From NCBI GenBank assembly GCA_903871875.1, contig CAIQIR010000149.1, positions 1 through 64,000 on the forward strand: a DNA stretch of 64,000 nt, given 5' to 3'. This document shows, piece by piece, positions 40,584 through 49,037 of this stretch (position 1 is the stretch's first letter; every line of letters starts with the position of its first letter). Source of the stretch: an uncultured Schlesneria sp. Lineage in GTDB: Bacteria; Planctomycetota; Planctomycetia; Planctomycetales; Planctomycetaceae. The translations under genes were made by a program, and so were the position numbers. Under the pieces are notes generated by a model. It worked only from the letters and a program-made list of their open reading frames with translations. It ran no database searches and was not told where the DNA came from.

Positions 40584-41906
40584 CTAACGTCCCAATGGAC
40601 GCTGAGCGAACAAATTCGAAGGTAACTTCACACCGGCCGACTCCAAGCGAGGCATAAACGAGGGTCGGACACCCGTCGCTTCGAAATGGCCGAAAGCCCG
40701 GCCTGTTTCATCGATGCCATCCTGTTTGAACAAGAACAAATCCTGCATGACAACCTGGTCTTGCTCCATATTCAACACCTCCGTGATGTAGGTCAGTCGA
40801 CGAGGGCCACCTTGCAATCGCTGAACTTGAATGATCAGGTCGACGGCAGCCGCAAATTGCTGTCGCAAGGCGCGAATCGGCAATTCCACTCCGCCCATCG
40901 AAATCATCGTTTCCAGTCGTGAAACCGCGTCGCGCGGAGTGTTCGCGTGAATGGTCGTCATCGAACCTTCGTGGCCAGTATTCATCGCTTGCAGCATGTC
41001 CAGCGATTCCGGACCGCGACACTCACCAATGATGATGCGGTCGGGTCGCATTCGCAGGGCGTTCTTCACCAGGTCCGTCGCGGTCACCCGCCCCTTGCCT
41101 TCGATGTTTGCTGGTCGCGTTTCCAATCGCAGGATGTGATCCTGCTGTAGCTGCAATTCGGCGGCATCTTCGATCGTAATGACGCGATGATCATTCTGAA
41201 TAAAGCCCGACAACGTATTCAGCAGTGTCGTTTTTCCGGAACCCGTGCCCCCACTGATAATAATGTTCAGCCGGGCCTTAATCGCCCCTTCCAACACCAG
41301 TGCGATTTCCGGCGTGAACGCACCAAATCGAAGCAAGTCTTCCAAACCAAGTGGCTTAGAACCGAACCGTCGAATCGTCAACGACGGACCGTCCAGAGCC
41401 AGCGGCGGAATGATGGCATTCACACGTGAACCGTCTGGCAAACGAGCGTCGACCATGGGAGACGTTTCATCGATACGGCGACCGATACGAGAAACGATTC
41501 GATCGAGAATCTGCATCAAGTGAGCATTATCGCGGAAGGTCACTTCCGAACGTTGAATTCGTCCATTTTTTTCGATGAACACGTTCTTGGGACCGTTGAT
41601 CATAATATCCGCGACTCCCTGCTCTTTCAGCAGGATCTCCAGCGGACCATAACCAAATGTCTCATCGAGAACCTCTTCAATCAATCGTTCCCGTTCGGCG
41701 CGATTGAGCAGCGCATTTTCGGTATCACACAGGTGTTCGATCACCAGTCGGATTTCGCGGCGAAGCGTCTCTCCCTGGAGGTCACCTAAGCGGGAAAGGT
41801 CAAGTTTTTCGACAAGCTTGCCGTGAATCAGTCGCTTGAGACTGTCAAAATCCATCTCAGTGGATGGTCCGCGACCGCGTGATGGCATTGTGGGGGGGGG
41901 AGCCAT
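40584..41906 (-). CDS. tadA: Tad/Flp pilus secretion ATPase TadA (CpaF)
   Basis: This secretion ATPase has about 440 residues and powers Flp/type IVc pilus assembly. After an N-terminal helical domain ([17 protein letters not shown]) come Walker [15 protein letters not shown] near 214, EDAAELQL (Asp box), [19 protein letters not shown] (Walker B) and [13 protein letters not shown] (His box). The start is uncertain: ATG 41906 reads through a C9 tract, and ATG 41888 (MPSRGRGP) or 41855 avoid it. It is followed by tadB and tadC. No prepilin, TadV peptidase, RcpA secretin or TadZ is in the window, so this may be one part of a split tad system. Confidence 0.94.
   Translation of the reverse strand: MAPPPTMPSRGRGPSTEMDFDSLKRLIHGKLVEKLDLSRLGDLQGETLRREIRLVIEHLCDTENALLNRAERERLIEEVLDETFGYGPLEILLKEQGVADIMINGPKNVFIEKNGRIQRSEVTFRDNAHLMQILDRIVSRIGRRIDETSPMVDARLPDGSRVNAIIPPLALDGPSLTIRRFGSKPLGLEDLLRFGAFTPEIALVLEGAIKARLNIIISGGTGSGKTTLLNTLSGFIQNDHRVITIEDAAELQLQQDHILRLETRPANIEGKGRVTATDLVKNALRMRPDRIIIGECRGPESLDMLQAMNTGHEGSMTTIHANTPRDAVSRLETMISMGGVELPIRALRQQFAAAVDLIIQVQRLQGGPRRLTYITEVLNMEQDQVVMQDLFLFKQDGIDETGRAFGHFEATGVRPSFMPRLESAGVKLPSNLFAQRPLGR
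41892..41900. repeat. G9 homopolymer at the tadA 5' end
   Basis: Nine consecutive G on plus (C9 in the tadA sense strand) lie between two candidate start codons (41906 and 41888). Slippage here would shift the frame from the first start but not the second. Confidence 0.85.
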
Positions 41907-42465
41907 GATTCGAGGGAACTCCGTCTTTCGAAATGCGTGGGAAAGCAAAAGGTTGAGCCGGTAAAGACACAACTTGACTCATTTCGAAACCTAGCTCGAA
42001 TTCCCGTAGGTTGCCAAAAAGAAACATGTAGAAACATGAAGATCAAACCGTTAATTCGTCACGACTTTGCCGAATATTCCGACAAATTCGGTCCGAGGTG
42101 AGAGCCAAAGGGCGTAAAACTGGCCGGCTACCACGGGAAGTGATCGGCGGATCTTGCCGATCTTCCGCCAAAAGCCTAGATCGCGGCGGCTAAGGCGAGA
42201 CACGGAATTTCTCCAACCACAACTTCTCGGAATTCGCTGATTTGTGATACAAGGACGCTGGCGACGCCGTCGTGTCGGGAAAGATTTTCATTCGCGAGCA
42301 GGACATCGCGGAAAAAACGATTCGTCGCTCCGTATCATTCACCACAGATGAATCATCATCGCCGCAAGGATTGGGGCTTCTCGATTTGGGAGTGGTCTCG
42401 TCAATCCTGCGGCTGCGTGATGGTTCAGATTGTTCATCGATCTCATCGCCGCGGAGTGCTCATTC
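41907..42465. promoter_or_regulatory. Divergent intergenic region, tadA / glmS
   Basis: This region of about 560 bases separates tadA (minus) and glmS (plus) and must carry both promoters. I see no glmS-ribozyme core, which is in any case mainly a Firmicute element, and no confident promoter boxes. Confidence 0.4.
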
Positions 42466-44328
42466 ATGTGTGGAATCGTTGGATACGTCGGCCCCAAGCA
42501 AGCCTACAACTATCTCATCGAGGGACTCTTTCGACTTGAGTACCGGGGATATGACAGTGCCGGGATTGCACTGCAAGACGGAAACAAAATCGGAATACGG
42601 AAGAAAACCGGCCGGGTTTCTCAATTGGCGGAGCTGTTCAAGCAAGAACCGCTGAAAGGTTCGGTTGGCATTGGCCATACACGCTGGGCGACGCATGGTG
42701 AACCGAGTGACCTGAATTCTCACCCCCACACCGGCGGCAATGGCGAAGTTGTCCTCGTCCATAACGGCGTGATTGAGAACTATTCAATTCTACGGGACCG
42801 TTTGCGCGAGTTGGGCTACGTTTTTCACACCTCGACAGATACCGAAGTCGCCGCCCATCTGGTTGCGCACCATCTTGAAGAGGCGGTCAAACTGGGGGCT
42901 GACGCCATGAACCCTGACACCTGTGTTAGGGCACTTGAAACCGCCATCAAGCAAATTAAGGGAACCTACGGGTTGGCCGTGTTGTTCCGCGACGTTCCCG
43001 GCTTACTTGTCGCGACGCGATTGGGAAGCCCGCTCGTCGTGGGAATCGGACGTGGGGAATATTATCTGGCCAGCGACGCGGGGCCTCTTGTCGGCAACAC
43101 AGAAGAGATCGTTTACATCAAAGATCACGAGACGGCGGTGATTACCGCAGATTCGTTCGTGCTTCGCCATCAGGACGGAAGTGAACCAACCGTCTCGATC
43201 CGCGCCCTCGAACAAACCACACAAGATACGGAACTGGGTGACTATGACCACTATATGCTGAAGGAAATCTTCGAGCAGCCTCAGACGATTGAAAACGCGA
43301 TGCGCGGACGTCTGGAGGATGACGAAGCGACAGCCAAGTTCGGCGGATTGAACATGGATCCACAGTCGCTTCGGCGGATTGATCGGATCATTCTCACCGC
43401 CTGCGGGACGAGCTGGCATGCAGGCCTGGTCGGTGAATATCTGATCGAAGAATTTGCTCGCATTCCTGTGGAAGTCGAATACGCCAGCGAGCTTCGCTAC
43501 CGCAATCCCCCGCTCAGCGACCGGACCATGATTTTCGCCATTACCCAAAGTGGCGAGACCGCGGACACGTTGGCCGCCATGCGCGAATGCAAACGAAAAG
43601 GGCATCAGTCCCTGGCCATCTGCAATACGGTGGGATCAACGATCGCCCGTGAAGCTGATGGTGGAATTTACCTTCATGCAGGTCCGGAAATCGGCGTCGC
43701 GTCGACCAAAGCGTTCACTTCACAGGTAACCGTGCTAACGCTGCTCGCACTGTTCCTCGGCCGCATGCGACATCTGTCCTATCCGGCGGGCAAACGGATC
43801 ATCAGCCATCTGCGGGCAATGCCGGATAAGATCCGCCAGACATTGAATTGCTTCGATGCGGTCAAAGAAGTCGCGAGGAAGTACTACACCGCCGAAAACT
43901 TCCTCTACATGGGCCGGTTATACAATTTCCCGGTTGCCCTGGAAGGTGCGCTCAAGCTGAAAGAAATCAGCTACATTCACGCCGAAGGCTATCCGGCAGC
44001 TGAAATGAAGCACGGTCCGATTGCTCTGGTTGACGAATACACACCGAGCGTCTTTGTGGCCCCGCGATGCCAGATCTATCCTAAGGTGATGAGTAACCTG
44101 GAAGAGGTCAAAGCCCGCAAGGGACCAGTGATCGCAATTGCTTGCGAAGGCGATGACAAGATTGCCGAGCTCGCCGATGACGTCATTTACGTCCCAGATG
44201 TGGACGAGTACCTGCAGCCTCTGGTCACTTCTATCCCGCTACAACTGCTCGCCTACCAAATCGCCATCTTGCGAGGATGTAATGTTGATCGACCAAGAAA
44301 TCTCGCGAAGAGCGTCACCGTCGAATGA
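42466..44328 (+). CDS. glmS: Glutamine-fructose-6-phosphate aminotransferase GlmS
   Basis: GlmS makes glucosamine-6-phosphate, the first step to UDP-GlcNAc for peptidoglycan and surface glycans. The protein has 620 residues, normal length. It starts Met-Cys-Gly-Ile-Val-Gly, so the processed Cys is the glutaminase nucleophile. HTRWATHGEPS and HNGVIENY follow. Two SIS domains have ACGTSWHAGLVG, TQSGETADTLAA, STKAFTSQ and the fructose-6-P site around EGALKLKEISYIHAEGYPAAEMKHGP, ending NLAKSVTVE. ATG 42466 is fixed by the required N-terminal Cys; GGAG lies about 12 bases upstream. Confidence 0.97.
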   Translation: MCGIVGYVGPKQAYNYLIEGLFRLEYRGYDSAGIALQDGNKIGIRKKTGRVSQLAELFKQEPLKGSVGIGHTRWATHGEPSDLNSHPHTGGNGEVVLVHNGVIENYSILRDRLRELGYVFHTSTDTEVAAHLVAHHLEEAVKLGADAMNPDTCVRALETAIKQIKGTYGLAVLFRDVPGLLVATRLGSPLVVGIGRGEYYLASDAGPLVGNTEEIVYIKDHETAVITADSFVLRHQDGSEPTVSIRALEQTTQDTELGDYDHYMLKEIFEQPQTIENAMRGRLEDDEATAKFGGLNMDPQSLRRIDRIILTACGTSWHAGLVGEYLIEEFARIPVEVEYASELRYRNPPLSDRTMIFAITQSGETADTLAAMRECKRKGHQSLAICNTVGSTIAREADGGIYLHAGPEIGVASTKAFTSQVTVLTLLALFLGRMRHLSYPAGKRIISHLRAMPDKIRQTLNCFDAVKEVARKYYTAENFLYMGRLYNFPVALEGALKLKEISYIHAEGYPAAEMKHGPIALVDEYTPSVFVAPRCQIYPKVMSNLEEVKARKGPVIAIACEGDDKIAELADDVIYVPDVDEYLQPLVTSIPLQLLAYQIAILRGCNVDRPRNLAKSVTVE

Positions 44329-44375
44329 CACCGTCAATTTGACAGGCTAAACCCAAAAATACTTGTCTGAAACGA

Positions 44376-44413
44376 GCCACACTGGAAGATTTTCACCCAG
44401 TGTGGCAATTTTT
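44376..44413 (+). terminator. Intrinsic terminator downstream of glmS
   Basis: GCCACACTGG (44376-44385) pairs exactly with CCAGTGTGGC (44397-44406), followed by AATTTTTC. It sits 48 bases after glmS and may also block read-through from csrA in the other direction. Confidence 0.88.
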
Positions 44414-44482
44414 CTTCCAAGTCATAGAAACTGGTCAATCTGTATAAATGAACAGAGATTTAGGCCCGAATCGGTCAATCAT

Positions 44483-44671
44483 CTAGCTCATGCTGGAGGC
44501 GCCAACCGCCTCGCCGCTCCCGACGCACAGCTCTGCGCGTCGAATCGAAATGCTGTCTGGCGCTTCGATTCCCAAGCGAACACGTCCGCCTTTCACTTCC
44601 AGCACTGTCACCGTGACCATTCGGTCGCCAATTTCAATTTGCTGTTTCAGGCCACGAGTTAAGACTAACAT
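44483..44671 (-). CDS. csrA: Carbon storage regulator CsrA
   Basis: CsrA is a dimeric RNA-binding protein that represses or stabilises mRNAs by binding GGA in leader hairpins. This one has 62 residues: MLVLTRGLKQQIEIGD, VTVLEVKGGRVRLGIEAP and RRAEL match the family, including the conserved Leu4/Arg6 and Arg44-region RNA contacts. The ribosome site AAGGAGGAG (44675-44683) is unusually strong and itself carries GGA motifs. The gene converges with glmS. In planctomycetes its targets are mostly unknown. Confidence 0.96.
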   Translation of the reverse strand: MLVLTRGLKQQIEIGDRMVTVTVLEVKGGRVRLGIEAPDSISIRRAELCVGSGEAVGASSMS

Positions 44672-45368
44672 GATCTCCTCCTTGATAGTTTGTCTGGATT
44701 CCCATCCCGCGATTGTCTATCCACTCGCAATTATTACACCCGAGTCAAGGTTTTCTTGATAAATTTCTCTTTTGACAGCGAATTTCATTCAGAAATGCTG
44801 ATCAAGACGGATTTCCGGTCGAAAAAACCCGCCTTTTGGTCACTTGAGGGCAGCCGCGACGCCCCAATCTACCGAGTCCAGCTATTCAGTCCCGGCAGAA
44901 TACTGTCCAACTGGACGACGTTTGTCTGCGATTATGCAACTGTCCGAACCACGCTGGTGCAAACCGAGACATCATTACGCGGCTATTCCGGAATTACGCG
45001 GCTTTTCCGGATCGAGCAATCACTTAGCCATTCTCTGATGCGACTACCGCCCAAGTGGAAAATTTCCGCCGGCTCTCGCGCCATGTCATCGTTTTTTTCC
45101 ATGAGATTCGAATTTTCCCACAAGGAGTTCGAATTCCATTCGATTGATGGAAACGGAGATGGTTTGTCGAGCATTTATTGCCCCGAGATTTTTCTGAGTT
45201 GAGCCAAATCATCAGCTTGATTCGATTTCACTCGAGGTAGTTCGCCCTCAACAGCAAGTCCTTGACACTCCCCCACCGAAATCTTCGGAAACACGACTTC
45301 TAAGACACCCCCCCGCTCAACGAGCGTTCCATTCGAGCTATTCACCCACAACCTCGGAGCCTGCAGAA
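44672..45368. promoter_or_regulatory. Divergent intergenic region, csrA / repeat protein
   Basis: This region of about 700 bases has no convincing gene. The csrA side holds its leader with several GGA motifs. The other side has GGAG about 11 bases before the repeat-protein ATG. One open frame spanning most of it (44690-45202, plus) has no ribosome site or recognisable motif, and I leave it out. Confidence 0.45.
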
Positions 45369-48300
45369 ATGTTTGATTTCATTACTGGTCAAAATGCGTT
45401 CAAGAAGATGTGGGCCAATCTGACGGAATCGTCGCAAGGCCCTCGCAGCAAGCGACGTGGGGCTCAAAATCGCGATAAGCTGATTGTTCCCGCCTGCGTT
45501 GAAATGCTCGAAAAACGCGAGCTGTTGACGGCTGCCGCCGTCGTGGGAGTAACGTTCACCGCTGGAACAGGCGTGTTGGCCATCACCGGAACTTCCGGAG
45601 CAGATTCGATTACCGTCGTCGCCAGTGCCTCGAACACGAAAATCAGCGTCAACGGCGCGCTCTATCAGACCATTCAGACAGCCACGAACGCCAACCTCAC
45701 TACCGTGAACTTCACCGGAGGCGGTGGAACAGATTCAATCGTCGTTTCCGGTACAACAGGAAACTTAACGTTGGGCCTGACGAACGTCGCTTCAGCCGGT
45801 GTCAGCGCCATTTCGGCAGGACAAAACGCGACGATCACCTCTAACGTTGCCCTGACTCTCACCGCATCGACGGTCGCCGGAAACCTCTCCGTCACGTCGA
45901 CTTCGGGCGCAGTCACCAACACCGGTGCCCTTGCAGTAACCGGAACGACAACGATTAATGCCGGTGCAAACGACATTTCCCTGACCACCAAAACCAACGC
46001 CTTCACAGGGGCTCTGATCCTAACCGGTAAGAATGTGTCGGTTGTCGCCACCGGCGCGGTGAAACTGAATGCCACCACCGCCACGGGTAATCTGGCCGTC
46101 ACGTCAACGGGAGCCATCACCGACGGCGGCGTCTGGACTGTGACCGGTACCACGACATTGAATGCCGGCGCGAATGCAATCACGCTCACCCAAAGTTCAG
46201 CGTTTACAGGAGCGATTGGCTTTACGGCCACGAACGCCGCCGTGAAGAATACGATTGCCACAGTCTTGGGCGCCTCAACGTTGACAGGCACACTGAACGT
46301 CTCCTCGACCGGGGGTGCGGTGACGGATACGGGAAAACTGACAATCGGTGGCACGACCACGATTGATGCGACCGGAAGTAACCTTAGCCTGAGCACACCC
46401 TCCAATGCCTTCACCGGCGCCCTGATTTTGAAGGGTGCTAATGTTACCGTAGATGCGACTGGCCCTGTGAAACTGGGACTGTCAACCGTCACTGGTAACC
46501 TGGCCGTGAAAACCAGTGGAGCGATTACTGATTCCGGTGTCTTGACTGTGACCGGAACAACCAGTTTGAACGCTGGCACGGCCGCAATCACGTTGGCGCA
46601 AGCCTCATCGTTCACGGGTGCGATCGGCTTCATTGGCTCGAACGCCACAGTGACGAACACCATTGCCACGGTGTTGGGGGCCTCCACATTGACCGGTAGT
46701 CTGGTCGTAACATCGACTGGCGGTGCCGTGACGGATACCGGAACACTCGTGATTGGTGGCACAACGACGATCAATTCTGGTGCAGGAAACAATCTGTCCG
46801 TGGGATCTGCCAGCAGCACGTTTGGCGGGGCACTCATCCTGACCGGCGACAATGTAACCATCACATCCAAATCGGCGACAAATTTGGGAGCGACCACTGC
46901 GGCCGGAACGTTGTCAGTGACCTCAACGGGGACGGTCTCCAATACGGGAACACTCACCATCACCGGAACGACAACGGTCAATGCGGGCAAGAATGACGTG
47001 ATTTTGGGGCATGCGGGTAATGCCTTCACCGCGGCGTTGACGCTGTCGGGTAACAATGTGACGGTGAATGCCGCTGGTGCGGTGATTCTGAATACTGTCA
47101 CTGCGACCAGCAACCTGTCGGTGACCACGACCGGAGCCATTACGAACACCGGTACACTGACCGTGACAGGAACCACAACGGTCAATGCCGGTGCCGGCAA
47201 CAATGTGACTCTGGGAACTACGACCAATAAGTTCGGTGGTGCGGTGGCCATCATCGGTGACGTTATCGTTCTTAAGAACACGGGAGCAATCACCCTGGGT
47301 GCAATCTCCGCTGCTGGTACTTTCTCGCTGACTTCAACGGGCGTTGTCAGTAATACGGGCACACTCGCCATTACCGGAATCACAACCGTCAATGCGGGTA
47401 CGGCTGACGTGACTCTGGGACATGCGGCCAACACGTTTGGGGCGGCCTTGGTTCTGACTGGCGCTAACGTGAGCGTGTCGGCCACGGGTGCAGTCCTACT
47501 GAACGCCACGACGGCCACGGGAAATCTGTCCGTGCTGGCGACGGGAGCGATCACTGACGGCGGTGTTTGGACCATCGGTGGAACCACAACGCTGAACGCG
47601 GGAGCGCACGCCATCACGCTGACGCAAAACTCTGCATTCACGGGAGCAATCAGCTTCATTGGTACCAATGTTGCGGTCAAGAACACGATTGCCACAGTGC
47701 TGGGGACCAGTACGTTGACTGGAACGTTGACAGTGACATCAACCGGCGGTGCCGTGACCAACACCGGTAAACTGAGCGTCGGTGGCGTGACGACGATCAC
47801 CGCCACAGGGCAAAACGTCTCCTTGGGTACCGCATCGAACGTATTCACCGGGAATGTGATCGTGACCGGGGCTAACGTAACGATCGGAGCAACCGGTGCC
47901 GTGGTTCTGGGTGCCTCGACGTTGACCGGCAACCTGACAGTGAAATCCACCGGAGCGATTTCCGATGCCGGTGTTTTGACCGTCGCTGGCACGACGTCGT
48001 TGGACGCAGGAACAACCACCGTCACTCTGTCTCAGAGTGACGTGTTGACGGGAGCCATCTCGCTGATCGGTTCGAATGCCTCAATCAAGAACACCATTGC
48101 CACGAATCTGGGTGCCAGCACGTTGACCGGAACGCTGAACGTCTCTTCCACCAGTGGAAACGTGACAAATTCCGGCAAGCTGGTCATCAGCGGAACAACG
48201 ACGATTGATGCCACCGGCAACAACTTGACGTTGAATACCGCAACGAACAGCTTCACGGGCGCGCTGATCCTGAAAGGGGTGAACGTGACCGTCGACGCCG

Positions 48301-48716
48301 CCAGTGCAGTAATCTTCGGTGCCTCGACCATTACCGGGACCTTCGCGGTGACCACGAAGGGTGCAATTACGAATACGGGTGCGATCGCGGTGACCGGCAC
48401 CACAACGGTGAACGCGGGCACGAATAACATCACCCTGACGAACGCCGGTTCGACTTACACGGGAGCCGTCTCTCTCGTGGGCAACAATGTCGCGATCACG
48501 TCAACCGCCGCAATGAACTTCGGCACCACCACCACCACCGGATCGTTGACGGTGATTTCGGGTGGAGCCGTAACCGATACCGCCGGTGTCCTGACGATTA
48601 AGGGTGCCCTGACCATGACCGCCAACGGCGGTGCTGCTGCGATTACTTTGACTCACGCCGGTGATTCGTTCGGTGGTGCCTTGAACCTGGACGGAAACCC
48701 CGTCACCGTTTCCTAA
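45369..48716 (+). CDS. Tandem-repeat surface/adhesin-like protein with LEPR-XLL-like N-terminus
   Basis: This protein of 1115 residues has a basic N-terminus (residues 1-46) leading to LEKRELLTA at 47-55, which matches the LEPR-XLL motif found at the start of very long repetitive planctomycete proteins and thought to mark export. From about residue 150 it consists of 68-residue repeats rich in Thr, Gly, Ala, Val and Asn (core TGTTTVNAG, NAFTGALILTG, GAITDTG), predicted to form a beta-helix or beta-solenoid. A longer period of 136 residues is marked by NTIATVLGAST. The GGAG before the ATG and the terminator after the stop mark a monocistronic gene. No cell-wall anchor or C-terminal domain is visible. 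It is probably an extracellular adhesin or matrix protein. Confidence 0.85.
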   Translation: MFDFITGQNAFKKMWANLTESSQGPRSKRRGAQNRDKLIVPACVEMLEKRELLTAAAVVGVTFTAGTGVLAITGTSGADSITVVASASNTKISVNGALYQTIQTATNANLTTVNFTGGGGTDSIVVSGTTGNLTLGLTNVASAGVSAISAGQNATITSNVALTLTASTVAGNLSVTSTSGAVTNTGALAVTGTTTINAGANDISLTTKTNAFTGALILTGKNVSVVATGAVKLNATTATGNLAVTSTGAITDGGVWTVTGTTTLNAGANAITLTQSSAFTGAIGFTATNAAVKNTIATVLGASTLTGTLNVSSTGGAVTDTGKLTIGGTTTIDATGSNLSLSTPSNAFTGALILKGANVTVDATGPVKLGLSTVTGNLAVKTSGAITDSGVLTVTGTTSLNAGTAAITLAQASSFTGAIGFIGSNATVTNTIATVLGASTLTGSLVVTSTGGAVTDTGTLVIGGTTTINSGAGNNLSVGSASSTFGGALILTGDNVTITSKSATNLGATTAAGTLSVTSTGTVSNTGTLTITGTTTVNAGKNDVILGHAGNAFTAALTLSGNNVTVNAAGAVILNTVTATSNLSVTTTGAITNTGTLTVTGTTTVNAGAGNNVTLGTTTNKFGGAVAIIGDVIVLKNTGAITLGAISAAGTFSLTSTGVVSNTGTLAITGITTVNAGTADVTLGHAANTFGAALVLTGANVSVSATGAVLLNATTATGNLSVLATGAITDGGVWTIGGTTTLNAGAHAITLTQNSAFTGAISFIGTNVAVKNTIATVLGTSTLTGTLTVTSTGGAVTNTGKLSVGGVTTITATGQNVSLGTASNVFTGNVIVTGANVTIGATGAVVLGASTLTGNLTVKSTGAISDAGVLTVAGTTSLDAGTTTVTLSQSDVLTGAISLIGSNASIKNTIATNLGASTLTGTLNVSSTSGNVTNSGKLVISGTTTIDATGNNLTLNTATNSFTGALILKGVNVTVDAASAVIFGASTITGTFAVTTKGAITNTGAIAVTGTTTVNAGTNNITLTNAGSTYTGAVSLVGNNVAITSTAAMNFGTTTTTGSLTVISGGAVTDTAGVLTIKGALTMTANGGAAAITLTHAGDSFGGALNLDGNPVTVS
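46251..48093 (+). repeat. Phased 68-residue repeat array, 136-residue super-repeat
   Basis: The codons for the Thr of NTIATVLG or NTIATNLG begin at 46251, 46659, 47685 and 48093. The gaps are 408, 1026 and 408 bases, i.e. 2, 5 and 2 units of about 68 codons. This shows whole-unit duplication rather than random low complexity. Confidence 0.85.
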
Positions 48717-49037
48717 ATGACTTCCGTGACAAGGGTTTGATGGGCTGCCGCGATCTCGCGGAATCCCAGAACCTGAGTTGCAATCCGAAAGTATCAACCG
48801 AACTGGCGATCCTCGCCAGGAATCTGGAAAAACAGCCGAACCTCGCAATCACCGATTGCGAGGTTCGGTCTTTTTGTGACAACAACTTTACCGCCCCTGC
48901 CGCAGATCAGACGGGTTCCGACGAATTAGGCCAATCTTGATCGACATCGTCGTATCTCTGATAAGGACCGAATATAACTGGTCTGAACGAACATTCTTCT
49001 CACGAGATCCCATGAACCTGAAATTGTGGTGGAATCG
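48717..49037. other. Spacer with terminator before the Cache-type kinase
   Basis: This region contains the strong terminator of the repeat-protein gene (48836-48875), then about 160 bases that should hold the kinase promoter. A nine-codon open frame at 49012-49041 ends over the kinase start. Confidence 0.5.
48836..48875 (+). terminator. Intrinsic terminator after the repeat-protein gene
   Basis: A perfect 15-bp stem (48836-48850 with 48854-48868, ACC loop) is followed by TCTTTTT. It is the strongest terminator in the window. Confidence 0.95.

Noticed and set aside
42046-42465. glmS ribozyme
   Set aside because: No conserved core is seen, and the element is mainly from Firmicutes.
44690-45202. 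170-codon open frame upstream of the repeat protein
   Set aside because: It has no ribosome site, no recognisable motif and atypical residue composition; it probably lies in regulatory DNA.
45674-48025. Long (783-codon) open frame antisense to the repeat protein
   Set aside because: It is a compositional shadow of the repetitive gene: its amino acid pattern is Val/Pro-rich and periodic like the sense repeats, and it has no ribosome site.
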